Assembly: GCA_002163155.1 (NCBI GenBank)
Contig: MAAO01000011.1
Span: 1 to 64,000 of the forward strand
From: Halobacteriovorax marinus
Lineage (GTDB): Bacteria; Bdellovibrionota; Bacteriovoracia; Bacteriovoracales; Bacteriovoracaceae
Length of the DNA: 64,000 bases
Reading direction: 5' to 3'
This document shows positions 33,244 through 42,566 of this stretch, piece by piece (positions within the stretch are counted from its first letter, which is position 1; each line of letters starts with the position of its first letter). The notes below the pieces were generated by a model, which had not been told where the DNA came from, did no database searches, and was given only the letters and a program-made list of their open reading frames with translations. Made by a program: the position numbers and the translations under genes.

Positions 33244-36200
33244 TCATTCCTCACTTGCAACAAAAGTATAGAGGCAGGGAATTAAAACCAGCGTTATACA
33301 AGTTGCAAATACCAGTCCCCAACCCATGGCCAACATCATTTCAGCGAGCATTGAATCATGCCCAGCAATCCCATAAGCGGTGGGAAGAATTCCTACAACA
33401 GTAGTAATAGTCGTAACTAAAACAGGACGCAATCTTGTTGAGGCAATTTTAGCGATTGAACTGAGAGATCTTCTTGAGTCTTTTTCAAATTTATCAATCA
33501 TTACGATGGCATCATTAATAACAACTCCCACCATTCCAAGCGCTCCAATTGCTGCAAAGAAACCATAAACACTCATTCCATGAAGTATAAATACATAGAC
33601 CACTCCAACAAGTGCAAAAGGAACTATAGATAAAACTAGAAAGGGTTTGGTTAAGGAATCAAACATAATAGCAAGGATCATAAAGATCATTACAACCACC
33701 ATGATAACTGAATTTCGAAATTCTCCCTGACTCTCCCTCGTATCTTCGATCTCACCTTTAAAAGTGATTAGAGTCGTAGGATATAGCCCTGAGACTTTTG
33801 GAAAAACAAGTTCTTCTAATTTTTCAGCAATTTGCAAAGGTGTTGTGTCAGAACCTTTTTCTATATTGGCGTAGATCATGGTTGTTCTTTTAAAGTTAGT
33901 CCTCTTAATATTTACAGGCCTATCTACTTCTTCAATATCAACGATTTTTCTTAAGTAGACTAACCTTCCCGACTTATTTTCAACTCTTAAATCTAAGAGT
34001 TTCTTTAGGTCTCTCTTAGCGTCATCAGGCACACTAAGTCTCACATCAATTTCCTCATCGCCTTTATTGATGGAATAGAGAATACTCCCTTCCACAAAGG
34101 ATCTAAGCGTAGATGTGACTTTCTCAGCAGTGACATTGTAGCGAATAAGTCTGTCTTGTTTTATACGAAACAAGTATTCATTCTTCATTAAAGGTTTTTC
34201 AACTTCAACATCTACAATACTATCGATCTCCTTCATTTTCTTTTCAATGAGATCAACAGCTTTTATTCGCTTCTCTTCATCATTTTCTTGCACTTGAATT
34301 TCAATCGAGTTTCCAGATGAATGTCCCCATCTCCCTCGCAGTATTTTTACAGAATCAAGGTCCTTAATATTTCCTGACTTCTGCTTCCAATCCTTAATTA
34401 ACACGCTAAGAGGAGTTGATCTTTGATCAGCAGGTAAGAGTTCAACATTTATTGAAGCTTCATTTTCCTTAACCTCTCCTCCACGTCTAGAGAGACCAAC
34501 CCGAGAACGAACGGCCACAACATTTGCCCCACTATCAATGAACATTTTCTCAAGAGGAGCTATCGCCCTTGCTGTTTCATCTCTGACAAAACCTTTTCTT
34601 GCTTTAACTTTAATATAAAGCTCTTTACTCTCTTCTCGTGGAAACATCACAAACTTCATTTTTGTTTTAAAAAGATATCCACCCGCTGCAAGTAAAGTCA
34701 CAAAGACACTTAGAACAATGAGCCGGTGATTAAAGATTCTTAGGAGAACATTTGCATAGATGTCTTCATACTTATGAAACCAGCTCTTTTGACCCACGTC
34801 TTTTTTAAATCTATCTAAGAGCGGCGTCTTTCCCGCCATGTGCGCAGGCAAGATAAAGAGTGACTCTATTAGAGAACCACCAAGCATTAAGATGACAACC
34901 AAAGGAATAAAAGAGACGAGTTTTCCAAAGAATCCTTCAAAGTATAAAAGCGGCAAGAAGGCCACACAAGTAGTCAAGATACTGGCCACAATGGGCTTAA
35001 AGACTTCAGCCGTTCCATGAGAGACAGCTTCATAGAGAGGCATGCCCTCTTCCCTGTGTCTGGAAATATTCTCAGCAACAATAATGGCATCATCTACAAC
35101 AATTCCAAGCACAATAATAATTCCCGCTAGGGTCATATTATTTACGGTGTAACCCAAAAGATGGGCAATAATTAAGGTAAATCCCATTGAAAATGGAATT
35201 CCCATTGCCACCCAAAAGCCCGTTTTAATATCTAAAAAGAGCAGTAGTATAAGAGTAATAAGAAAGAAGCCGATGACTCCATTTTTAGTAATTATATTTA
35301 AACGATTTGTCACAGCAAAAGACTCGTCATCCATGGTGACAATTTCAATGGGAGAATCCGAATTATTCTTTCTAAAGTTTTCGATAAAAGTCATGACTGA
35401 TTTTTGAGCTGACAGAATATCTGTCGAGACACTTTTTTTAATATTTAAAAGCACCGCCTCATGACCATTCACTTTAAAAATAGAGCTACTTTTTTCAAAG
35501 CCGTCCTTAACGGTGGCAATGTCACCAAGCAGAATACCTTGACCTTCATAATTACCCCTAAGAATTAAGCTATTAAGTGATTTCACATCCTCTAACTCAT
35601 TTATAGCAGTGACCTTACTCTCGCCGCGGTCGCGCATAGACCCAATTGGGACTCGAATATTATTGGATTTAATTTGATTTCTAATCTCAGAAAGAGAGAT
35701 TTCATTTTTGAGATTCTCATTTGGATTGACTAGAATTTGTAATTCTGGTTTTCTATAATAGGATCTATCAACAATACTAATTTCCTTTAAGGCCAGTAGT
35801 TGCGACTCAAAGCTTTGAACATACTGCTGTAATTTCTTTCGACTTTCCCCATCTAAATATGGTTTACCTTTTACATAGATTCCAATATCTAAAATAGCTT
35901 TGGCGGCACTTTTAAACTGTCTCATTTTTGGAAGGTTTCGCACCTCACTTGGGAGATCAGTCCTTAGAATCGCGTCCTTAATCTCTTGAGTCACTTCCTC
36001 TTTATTAGGATAATCGTCATCTAGAATGATTCTTATGCTTGATACTCCTACACTTGAAGTCGTAGACACTTCTTCAATCCCTACAACTCCTTTAAGTTCA
36101 TCCTCAAGAGGTTTAGTAACAAAGAGTTCCACATCTTCTGCAGGAGCTCCTGGATAGACCGCCGTTACGCGAATCCAATTACTGGCAAACTCAGGCATCT

Positions 36201-36309
36201 CCTCTTTTCCCACATTCATCCAGGTAAAGATGGCAAAGATAATGGTTCCAACAAAGATCATATTTGTAAGAAGGTGTTTTTGGGCGGCGTATAGGATTAT
36301 ATTTTTCAT
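33244..36309 (-). CDS. RND-family efflux transporter (AcrB/HAE-like)
   Basis: A 1021-residue inner-membrane proton-driven pump of the resistance-nodulation-division superfamily. It has the 2 x 6 helix layout with two large periplasmic loops. Transmembrane helix 4 has the proton-relay acids in LGIVVDDAIIVAENI, and the second half has the matching GVVINDAIVMIDKF. The start LTNMIFVGTIIFAIFTWMNV is followed by EEMPEFASNWIRV, as in HAE/CusA-like members. No membrane-fusion or outer-membrane channel gene lies next to it, so partners must be elsewhere. Its substrate cannot be told from sequence. Confidence 0.92.
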   Translation of the reverse strand: MKNIILYAAQKHLLTNMIFVGTIIFAIFTWMNVGKEEMPEFASNWIRVTAVYPGAPAEDVELFVTKPLEDELKGVVGIEEVSTTSSVGVSSIRIILDDDYPNKEEVTQEIKDAILRTDLPSEVRNLPKMRQFKSAAKAILDIGIYVKGKPYLDGESRKKLQQYVQSFESQLLALKEISIVDRSYYRKPELQILVNPNENLKNEISLSEIRNQIKSNNIRVPIGSMRDRGESKVTAINELEDVKSLNSLILRGNYEGQGILLGDIATVKDGFEKSSSIFKVNGHEAVLLNIKKSVSTDILSAQKSVMTFIENFRKNNSDSPIEIVTMDDESFAVTNRLNIITKNGVIGFFLITLILLLFLDIKTGFWVAMGIPFSMGFTLIIAHLLGYTVNNMTLAGIIIVLGIVVDDAIIVAENISRHREEGMPLYEAVSHGTAEVFKPIVASILTTCVAFLPLLYFEGFFGKLVSFIPLVVILMLGGSLIESLFILPAHMAGKTPLLDRFKKDVGQKSWFHKYEDIYANVLLRIFNHRLIVLSVFVTLLAAGGYLFKTKMKFVMFPREESKELYIKVKARKGFVRDETARAIAPLEKMFIDSGANVVAVRSRVGLSRRGGEVKENEASINVELLPADQRSTPLSVLIKDWKQKSGNIKDLDSVKILRGRWGHSSGNSIEIQVQENDEEKRIKAVDLIEKKMKEIDSIVDVEVEKPLMKNEYLFRIKQDRLIRYNVTAEKVTSTLRSFVEGSILYSINKGDEEIDVRLSVPDDAKRDLKKLLDLRVENKSGRLVYLRKIVDIEEVDRPVNIKRTNFKRTTMIYANIEKGSDTTPLQIAEKLEELVFPKVSGLYPTTLITFKGEIEDTRESQGEFRNSVIMVVVMIFMILAIMFDSLTKPFLVLSIVPFALVGVVYVFILHGMSVYGFFAAIGALGMVGVVINDAIVMIDKFEKDSRRSLSSIAKIASTRLRPVLVTTITTVVGILPTAYGIAGHDSMLAEMMLAMGWGLVFATCITLVLIPCLYTFVASEE

Positions 36310-36539
36310 TAAGTGACTCAGTATTTAGAGATTTAGAGAATAAAGATACGCTTAATTATAACCACTACAACTTCGCTTCAGAAATGATTTTGTGAGAATT
36401 CACCAAAAATTAACAAAACCTAACCCTCTACAGACCTGTGCTTTAAGCTGAGTCACAACACTGCGCAACAATGAGCGCCATTTATCTGTAAAAAAGTAAG
36501 AGTTGCTGCACATTTTCCTCACTTCTGATACTTAGAGAC

Positions 36540-37307
36540 ATGGAAAAAGTATTCACAGCGGGACCTCATACACATATCAATGGGGACTCAACAAAATTAG
36601 ATAATTACAAAGAAATCATGGGAAATCATAAGGCCAAAATGCTCTATGCTGATCCTCCCTACTGTCTCCTAGTCAGAAGAAATAAGAAGACTGGCGCCCT
36701 AAGAGACCCTAAGAAAGCAAAAATTAATCATGAAGCCGTGACTCGTTACGAGAACGTTAAGTCCTATAGAAGATTCACTGAGGCCTGGATGACGGCTGCC
36801 TGTGAGTACATTGCAGATGATGGCGTACTCGTTATCTGGACGAACTACTTAGGAACAAATCCTATTAAGGCCACGGCTGAAAAGTTAGGCTTCACTCACT
36901 TCTATGGTGAATTTTTATGGGGGAAGTTGGCGAAGGAAACTAATAGTGGAAACGAAATCAATGTTCGTCTCTACGAAGTGGCACTAGTCTTTTCAAAAGT
37001 TCCACAGAAAGTTTTAACTCCAAGTGATCCACCCATGCAATGGTCAGTGATTACGAAATACGATGAAGAAGGTGAGGCCTCTAAATGGGGAGATCATCCC
37101 AATCACAAACCTTTCTCTTCTCTTGAACCTCTAATTAGAAATTACACAAGTCCTGGAGACAGAATTCTTGACCCTTTCACAGGCTCAGGATCAACTCCTG
37201 CAGCGGTGATTCAACTTGACCGTGTACTTTGTGGTATAGAACTTAGGCAAGACTGGGCGCAGATGAGCCAGAAGAGAATTAAATATCTAGTAGAGAATAA
37301 GTCTTAG
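36540..37307 (+). CDS. Orphan DNA methyltransferase (beta-class N6-adenine/N4-cytosine)
   Basis: A 255-residue SAM-dependent DNA amino-methyltransferase. Catalytic motif IV, DPPY, lies at residues 38-41 (LYADPPYCLL) and the SAM motif FxGxG at 210-218 (LDPFTGSGS), so motif IV precedes motif I as in beta-class enzymes. No restriction gene is near, which suggests a solitary regulatory or protective methylase. The target site is unknown. It converges on the cyclic-nucleotide-binding gene. Confidence 0.88.
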   Translation: MEKVFTAGPHTHINGDSTKLDNYKEIMGNHKAKMLYADPPYCLLVRRNKKTGALRDPKKAKINHEAVTRYENVKSYRRFTEAWMTAACEYIADDGVLVIWTNYLGTNPIKATAEKLGFTHFYGEFLWGKLAKETNSGNEINVRLYEVALVFSKVPQKVLTPSDPPMQWSVITKYDEEGEASKWGDHPNHKPFSSLEPLIRNYTSPGDRILDPFTGSGSTPAAVIQLDRVLCGIELRQDWAQMSQKRIKYLVENKS

Positions 37308-37332
37308 AGATTGAATACTATCAAAAACAATT

Positions 37333-37794
37333 TCAAGCGCTCTTTTTCAATTCATGATTCTCTACACTCAATTCTTTAATCCTGCCTCCCGTGTCCTTTA
37401 ACCTAGTCGCAAGCATACGGGAAAGATTGAGCATCAAAAGAGAAAACACCTTATTATTTTGTTCATAGAGACCAAAGAGATCGTCATACTCCAGCACCAG
37501 TACATCAGAAAAACTATCTATACAAATATCAGCATGGCGAATCTGATCCTTTAAGAGAACCATCTCACCAAAGAGATCACCTTTTCTAAGTTTGGCTATT
37601 TCTATGTCACCACTTTTAACAACAGCGGAGCCCGTTAAAATTAAAAATATCTCGTTACCCGTCTCACCTTTTCTAAAAACGTAATCACCGTCCTCTAAGG
37701 AGAGAACTCTACACTTTTCTACAATCTTCATGATCTCTTCATCATAGAGCTCGTAAAATAAAGGACAAGACTTAACAACCTGAATAATACTCAT
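37333..37794 (-). CDS. Cyclic-nucleotide-binding domain protein of the motor operon
   Basis: A 153-residue stand-alone cNMP-binding domain. The beta roll has DYVFRKGETGNEIFLILTG and the phosphate-binding cassette GEMVLLKDQIRHADI, which retains the conserved Gly-Glu and Arg. A C-terminal helix follows (SLLMLNLSRMLATRLKDTGG). There is no DNA-binding domain. It is third in an operon, 7 bp after the MotA-like gene, with AGGTG as ribosome site. It may let cAMP or cGMP gate the motor or report on it (inference). Confidence 0.85.
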   Translation of the reverse strand: MSIIQVVKSCPLFYELYDEEIMKIVEKCRVLSLEDGDYVFRKGETGNEIFLILTGSAVVKSGDIEIAKLRKGDLFGEMVLLKDQIRHADICIDSFSDVLVLEYDDLFGLYEQNNKVFSLLMLNLSRMLATRLKDTGGRIKELSVENHELKKSA

Positions 37795-37801
37795 TTCACA
37801 C

Positions 37802-38719
37802 CTAGCTTGCTTTCTTTATTTCTTTTTCATTAAGAGCTAATCTATTAACTCGAACCTCTTCTAACAATTCTTCCATGACCTTTCGAATCATAGGAAGTTC
37901 TTTTTCAGCACTAGATTTATCTCTCTCAGCATGTAAGTGGTACCAAAGAGTTTGCAGAACAACTTCCACTTTTTCGAAAGTATTTTCCCTTGTGATTTCT
38001 ATGGGAGAAACTGTGTTCAAAGTGGTTAAAAGAATAGAAAAGAAAATACCTGCAATAGAAGTTTTCATGGCAAAGGTCACATTCACAACGAATTGTGATA
38101 ACGTCTTTCCCGATTCTTCAAGATTCGCAAAGTCCATTTTGGCAATTTCAGGCAAGGCCATGGAAATCCCAATGAAAGTCCCAAACACTCCTAGAATAAT
38201 AAACATTGTAGGTAATACATCTAAGACTCTGGTCACTCCATCAATTGGAATACGATTAAAGAGTTTCGACCAATTGTCATCCTCACTCATCACTCGCTCA
38301 GTAAGCTGAGAAAAGTCTGGCTGAACATGAGAAGTAAAGATTCCAGCTTCACTTTGAATATTGGCGATTAAACCGTGCTTACTCCCAACGTACTCTTTTA
38401 GTGTAAGACCAACCATACGATCATCAGTTGTCTCGTTTGAGCTCTTCGAAAAGCCCTTTCTTAAGTTTCTCTCAGGTAGTTTTTGATTCACTCGTCCTAG
38501 AATGTTATTTAAAGAATCAGAGACATTTTCGATACGTGCCCCCTTTTCTTTATCTGATGAAAGAGTGGAGGCCAGCTCTCTGGTGAAATGAGAGAAGTAA
38601 GCTTCATCTCTTTTACTGTGGTTGTAGGACATCCATCTAAGTGAGAGTGCAATAGCGACAACTACCAACATAACCTCAATTAAATATTGACCAAAAAATA
38701 CAAGGATTAATTCAATCAT
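37802..38719 (-). CDS. MotA/TolQ/ExbB-like (ZorA-like) stator membrane protein
   Basis: A 305-residue inner-membrane protein. Transmembrane helix 1 is at residues 3-28. A cytoplasmic helical region of about 130 residues follows. Then come two helices with the family pattern VLPTMFIILGVFGTFIGIS and FAMKTSIAGIFFSILLTTL. The order matches MotA/TolQ/ExbB subunits of ion-driven motors, and ZorA of the Zorya defence system. Its start overlaps the stop of the MotB-like gene by four bases, so the two are made together. ZorA's very long cytoplasmic tail is absent here; in this system the coiled coil is on the partner. Confidence 0.85.
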   Translation of the reverse strand: MIELILVFFGQYLIEVMLVVVAIALSLRWMSYNHSKRDEAYFSHFTRELASTLSSDKEKGARIENVSDSLNNILGRVNQKLPERNLRKGFSKSSNETTDDRMVGLTLKEYVGSKHGLIANIQSEAGIFTSHVQPDFSQLTERVMSEDDNWSKLFNRIPIDGVTRVLDVLPTMFIILGVFGTFIGISMALPEIAKMDFANLEESGKTLSQFVVNVTFAMKTSIAGIFFSILLTTLNTVSPIEITRENTFEKVEVVLQTLWYHLHAERDKSSAEKELPMIRKVMEELLEEVRVNRLALNEKEIKKAS

Positions 38720-41700
38720 AGTCCACCTTCTTGAAAATTTAATATCTTTTCTAAAACTTTAGGATTATCTTTTAAGGTAAAGCTTAATTCAACTCGCTGA
38801 CTAAGATCACAACTATAGTTTCCACAGTCTTGATCTGTATTCCCCTCTCTGATGGAGGCAATACTTCTTCCAGCAGGTCTCACTGGCATCATGTATCCAT
38901 GGCCAATTGAGCGGGTAATTTTTCTCATGTGCATTTTATTTTTAAATTCTTTTGTTTTTCTACTGTAAATAAAATTACTGATGGCGGTAGCACGCCTCGC
39001 TGATAAATTAAGGTTATAATTATAGGCCTCGGGATCATTCTTAAGTGGGTCAGAGTACTTCTTCATAAAACTTGGAGAAGAATGTCCCTCAACATTGAAA
39101 CTTGAGATTTTCTCTTTAATTTTTTCATCCCCAAAGAGAACTTCTGAATAAAGAGGAATAATTTGCGAGAGTTTCTCTTTGGCAACTTTACTCAATTTAG
39201 AACTATTCGTTTCAAAGAGTAAGTTCTTGTCCATTAATAGAGTCACAGTTCCAGTTTTTGGATCTACCATGGCCCTTACATTAGCTTCTTTGAATTTCTT
39301 TGATAATTTCTTAGCGATATTGGCCCTAAGATTCTTCTTCTCATCTTTAACCTTTTCACCAATGAGAACTATTCTATTCTTTAAATCTTTATTTTGTAAT
39401 TCTTGTTTGTCTTTTATAGTTACACAATTAGTTCTTGCGACTTTCTCTTCACTTAAACTCTTATTTAAAATACTTTGATCACTCTGACAGCCTTGAAAAG
39501 AATTACCTAGAGATGCGACTTGGTTGCTTAGACCATTATTCCTCTCTCTTTCGTTCTCTAAGACCTTGTGACTAGAAGCTAATTGATTATTCTTATTTTC
39601 AAGTTCATTATCTAATTTTCTTATTTCACCATCAGAATAGATCACTCGCTGAGTTGCATCGATGATGTCCTTCTCTAATTTACCCAATTTATTATTGGCC
39701 TTATTTAAGTTGTAACTAAGGCCACCATTTTGCCCCAATAAGTCTCCAATCTTTGCATTAGCAAGGCCTAGTTTATCAGAGAGACCTTGTTTCTCTCCGG
39801 CCATTCCTTTTAACTTTCCATCGAGTTTACCAATTTGATCCTTAAGACCACCATTCTCGCCCTGAAGTTTCCCAACTTTTCCATTAGCTAGACCTAGCTT
39901 ATCGGAGAGACCTTTGTTCTTTCCGGCCATGCCTTTGAGCTTACCGTCTAGATTTCCGATTTTGTCTTTTAGTCCACCGTTTTCACCCAATAGCTTTCCA
40001 ACTTTACCATTAGCTAATCCAAGCTTATCAGAGAGGCCCTTATTCTTTCCGGCCATGCCTTTGAGTTTACCGTCGAGTTTTCCGATTTTGTCCTTAAGGC
40101 CTCCATTCTCACCTAGGAGACTTCCTATCTTACTATCGGCCGATCCTAATTTATCAGAGAGACCTTGGTTTTTTCCGGCCATACCTTTTAGTTTGCCGTC
40201 CAGTTTGCCTATTTTATCTTTAAGCCCACCGTTTTCACCCTGGAGTTTTCCTACTTTACTATCTGCCTGTCCCAGTTTGTCAGAGAGGCCCTTGTTCTTA
40301 GCAGTCATGCCCTTGAGTTTTCCGTCTAGCTTTCCAATCTTGTCTTTCAAACCACCATTTTCCCCCTGAAGGTTTCCTACTTTACTATCAGCTTGAGCCA
40401 GCTTAGCAGAGAGTCCCTGATTCTTAGAGGCCATACCTGTTAAGTTTCCATCGAGTTTACCTATGGCATCTTTAAGGCCACCATTCTCCTTCATAAGTCT
40501 TTTGATTTCACTATTTGAGTTTTGCAGCTGTGAGACTCTCTTAGCCTGAAGAGACTTTAGCTCACCAATTTTAGAATTATGCTCATTAGTCATTTTTTGT
40601 ACTTCATTTTTCGAATCTGAAGTTACTTTGGCAAGAGCTTGCCCCTGCTCTTTTTGAAGTTTTGCAATAGTACCGGATTGTGTGGTCTTAAGATTTTTAA
40701 TTACACTATCTTGCCCTGCTATTGCACTTTGTTGCTGTTTTTTTAGATCTTCTATAATTTTCTTAAATTTCTTATTCTGAATACTAAGCTCTTGCTGTTT
40801 AGCTAAGGCCTGTGACTTAACTAAATTATCCGATTCTAATTTTACTTGGGCCACTTGCCTCTTCGCAATTTGAATCTGCTTAGAACTCTCTTTTTGGATC
40901 TCCTGAACCATTCTTTCAGTCTGTTGTGACTTTTTCGCTGAAACCTTCTGGGCTTCACTCATGATATGTTTGTGTTCAATATTATTTTGCTTTATTTGGT
41001 TTTCATACTTCGCAGACTGTTCCTGATTTCTTACCTTTGCAACTTGTTCAGATTTCATCATAGCAAGTTGAACTGACTTAAGTTTTTCACTTGAAACACT
41101 TTGATTTTGTTTTAATTGACTTAAGTATTGTTGTTTTTGATCCTTTATATTTTTTACTTGCCTTGCTTCTAAGTTGATTTGTTCTTTTTTCATTTTCTTA
41201 ATTTCATTTTCTCTAACTAGAATTTCTTCTTTCTTTTCTTGTTTTAGGTTGGCCATCTCAACTTTAAGTTGTTTTTCAATTTTTTTACTATTCTGCTCTT
41301 CTTTCTTTAAGGCCGCTTCAAACTTTATGATTTCTTTTCTCTTCCCTTCGATATCACTATTCACCTTGGCAATCTCTTGAATTTTACTTTCTAGATTTGC
41401 ATCCTTATTCTTTATATCTTTCTTTAGCTGATCATTTTTAGATGATTTAATTGCTAAGTCTCTTTTCTTCTTCTGTAGGTTATCTCTTACCTTAGCTAGA
41501 ATGGCCTCTTTCTTGGCCTGCTCCTTAACCATCTCTTCCATAACTTCTCTGTTATTTTCTAATCCCTTTACCAACTGATTTAATTCGATAACCTTACTAT
41601 TTATAATATTTTTAAACTCACCTACTTTGTTAATAGACTTCTCTATCTTCTCAACTCTCTTCTGAGCTTCTAATTGAGCTTTCTTTGGAATAGAACCTTC

Positions 41701-41877
41701 AAGTTCTTGTTCATGGGATTTCTTCTCTGCAATTTTCTCCATGGTAGTAACGCCAACTTTAATCATCGCAAAGACAAACATTGTTAAGAAAATAATTGCA
41801 ACAGTAGTAAACAAATCGGAATAAGCACTCCAGACTTGTCCATCATCACTCTTCTTCTTTTTCTTCCTTCTTGCCAT
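38716..41877 (-). CDS. Giant MotB/ZorB-like protein: proton-path helix, coiled coil, 42-residue repeats, OmpA domain
   Basis: 1053 residues from ATG 41877. GGAG lies six bases upstream; the GTG at 41889 has no such support. A Lys-rich cytoplasmic start precedes a single membrane helix with VWSAYSDLFTTVAIIFLTMF; Asp21 lies where MotB/ZorB carry the ion-binding Asp. About 410 residues of Lys/Gln/Glu-rich coiled coil follow. Next come six near-identical 42-residue repeats (about residues 464-715) with core ENGGLKDKIGKLDGKLKGM and GLSDKLGLANGKVGKL, then more coil. A C-terminal OmpA/MotB peptidoglycan-binding domain (about 890-1053) shows FNVEGHSSPSF and LSARRATAISNFIY. First gene of an operon with a MotA-like and a cNMP-binding protein. 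MotB and ZorB are usually under 350 residues. Confidence 0.85.
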   Translation of the reverse strand: MARRKKKKKSDDGQVWSAYSDLFTTVAIIFLTMFVFAMIKVGVTTMEKIAEKKSHEQELEGSIPKKAQLEAQKRVEKIEKSINKVGEFKNIINSKVIELNQLVKGLENNREVMEEMVKEQAKKEAILAKVRDNLQKKKRDLAIKSSKNDQLKKDIKNKDANLESKIQEIAKVNSDIEGKRKEIIKFEAALKKEEQNSKKIEKQLKVEMANLKQEKKEEILVRENEIKKMKKEQINLEARQVKNIKDQKQQYLSQLKQNQSVSSEKLKSVQLAMMKSEQVAKVRNQEQSAKYENQIKQNNIEHKHIMSEAQKVSAKKSQQTERMVQEIQKESSKQIQIAKRQVAQVKLESDNLVKSQALAKQQELSIQNKKFKKIIEDLKKQQQSAIAGQDSVIKNLKTTQSGTIAKLQKEQGQALAKVTSDSKNEVQKMTNEHNSKIGELKSLQAKRVSQLQNSNSEIKRLMKENGGLKDAIGKLDGNLTGMASKNQGLSAKLAQADSKVGNLQGENGGLKDKIGKLDGKLKGMTAKNKGLSDKLGQADSKVGKLQGENGGLKDKIGKLDGKLKGMAGKNQGLSDKLGSADSKIGSLLGENGGLKDKIGKLDGKLKGMAGKNKGLSDKLGLANGKVGKLLGENGGLKDKIGNLDGKLKGMAGKNKGLSDKLGLANGKVGKLQGENGGLKDQIGKLDGKLKGMAGEKQGLSDKLGLANAKIGDLLGQNGGLSYNLNKANNKLGKLEKDIIDATQRVIYSDGEIRKLDNELENKNNQLASSHKVLENERERNNGLSNQVASLGNSFQGCQSDQSILNKSLSEEKVARTNCVTIKDKQELQNKDLKNRIVLIGEKVKDEKKNLRANIAKKLSKKFKEANVRAMVDPKTGTVTLLMDKNLLFETNSSKLSKVAKEKLSQIIPLYSEVLFGDEKIKEKISSFNVEGHSSPSFMKKYSDPLKNDPEAYNYNLNLSARRATAISNFIYSRKTKEFKNKMHMRKITRSIGHGYMMPVRPAGRSIASIREGNTDQDCGNYSCDLSQRVELSFTLKDNPKVLEKILNFQEGGL
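39733..40488 (-). repeat. Six tandem 126-bp repeats inside the MotB-like gene
   Basis: Six copies of 42 codons, with a seventh diverged partial copy just to the left (from 39732). Forty-two residues equal six heptads. The protein copies are nearly identical while many third codon positions differ between copies, so the repeats look old and held by protein-level selection rather than recently duplicated. Confidence 0.9.
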
Positions 41878-41942
41878 AGAGTACTCCACTTACACCAAGT
41901 AAGATTTTGTCGATTACCATTATCTGCCATATCAGTGTTCGA

Positions 41943-41950
41943 TTTTCGGA
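41943..41950 (-). promoter_or_regulatory. CCGAAAA variant of the FliA-like box upstream of the motor operon
   Basis: TCCGAAAA on the minus strand, 66 bp before the start, preceded by TTTTCTCT. The promoter of the gene at 59637 has the same TTTTCTCT-N5-6-CCGAAAA arrangement (61221-61228). Confidence 0.35.
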
Positions 41951-42566
41951 CAATTAGAGAAAAGAAAGGAAATGATGTATATCCCAACACTTAAGTACGA
42001 ATATTTGTGATTTTTCTCTTTAGCTAGTCTCTAGATTGAAGAAGTGATTTCGTAATTCTGCCAGTTTTACGTGCTCTTAGAAACACTCCTAATGAGTACG
42101 AAGACTTAGGACTTTCTGATTTGAAGAGTGGATCAGGCTAAGCTAACCAACCAAGATTACGACCAATGTAGAAATCTCGAATATTACAATGGTTTCGATT
42201 CTTATTTTGGTACGGATACTCAAGAGTCTGGAACAAACTCTTACATAAGCTTAAATTGACTAACTTGCCCTTATGAAAGAATGGCCAATCTTTTACAAAG
42301 GGATTTCAGTTGGGCTTTGGAGTTATTTCATAGAGATTCAATTTACAAGACAACAAATTCCAATATGAGTTCAACAGCAAGAAATCTTGAGTATCAATAT
42401 CCACAAAAGACAACCTAAGTCCCCGAAACCTATTAAACACTTTTAATTGTAAAGAATATACGGTATCTGTTTTACGAATATACCAAATGGTATAAAAACC
42501 TTCTTTAACAATTAGATACAAGCAGTCATCACGAGTTCTTTTAGACTCAAAGAAATACGGAGAACC
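41951..42566. other. Intergenic region with coding-like remnants
   Basis: No complete gene supported. A 44-codon frame 42128-42259 (plus strand, GTG start, no ribosome site) reads protein-like, with NGFDSYFGTDTQ near its middle. A minus-strand frame of about 90 codons (42306 to about 42590) is also protein-like (LIVKEGFYTIWYIRKTD) but lacks an ATG and a ribosome site, and runs under the start of the next gene. These may be remains of decayed genes. Confidence 0.35.

Noticed and set aside
39914-40369. Plus-strand 151-codon Pro/Ser/Phe-rich repeat frame
   Set aside because: It is the antisense reading of the 126-bp repeats of the MotB-like gene. It has no ribosome site and its repeats only mirror the real protein's.
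37333-41889. Complete Zorya anti-phage system
   Set aside because: Only the ZorA/ZorB-like pair is present. No ZorC, ZorD or ZorE homologue lies beside it, and subunit lengths are reversed relative to Zorya.
42306-42521. Minus-strand 71-codon frame as a gene
   Set aside because: TTG start without a ribosome site, and the frame continues upstream under the well-supported gene at 42567. At most a decayed remnant.
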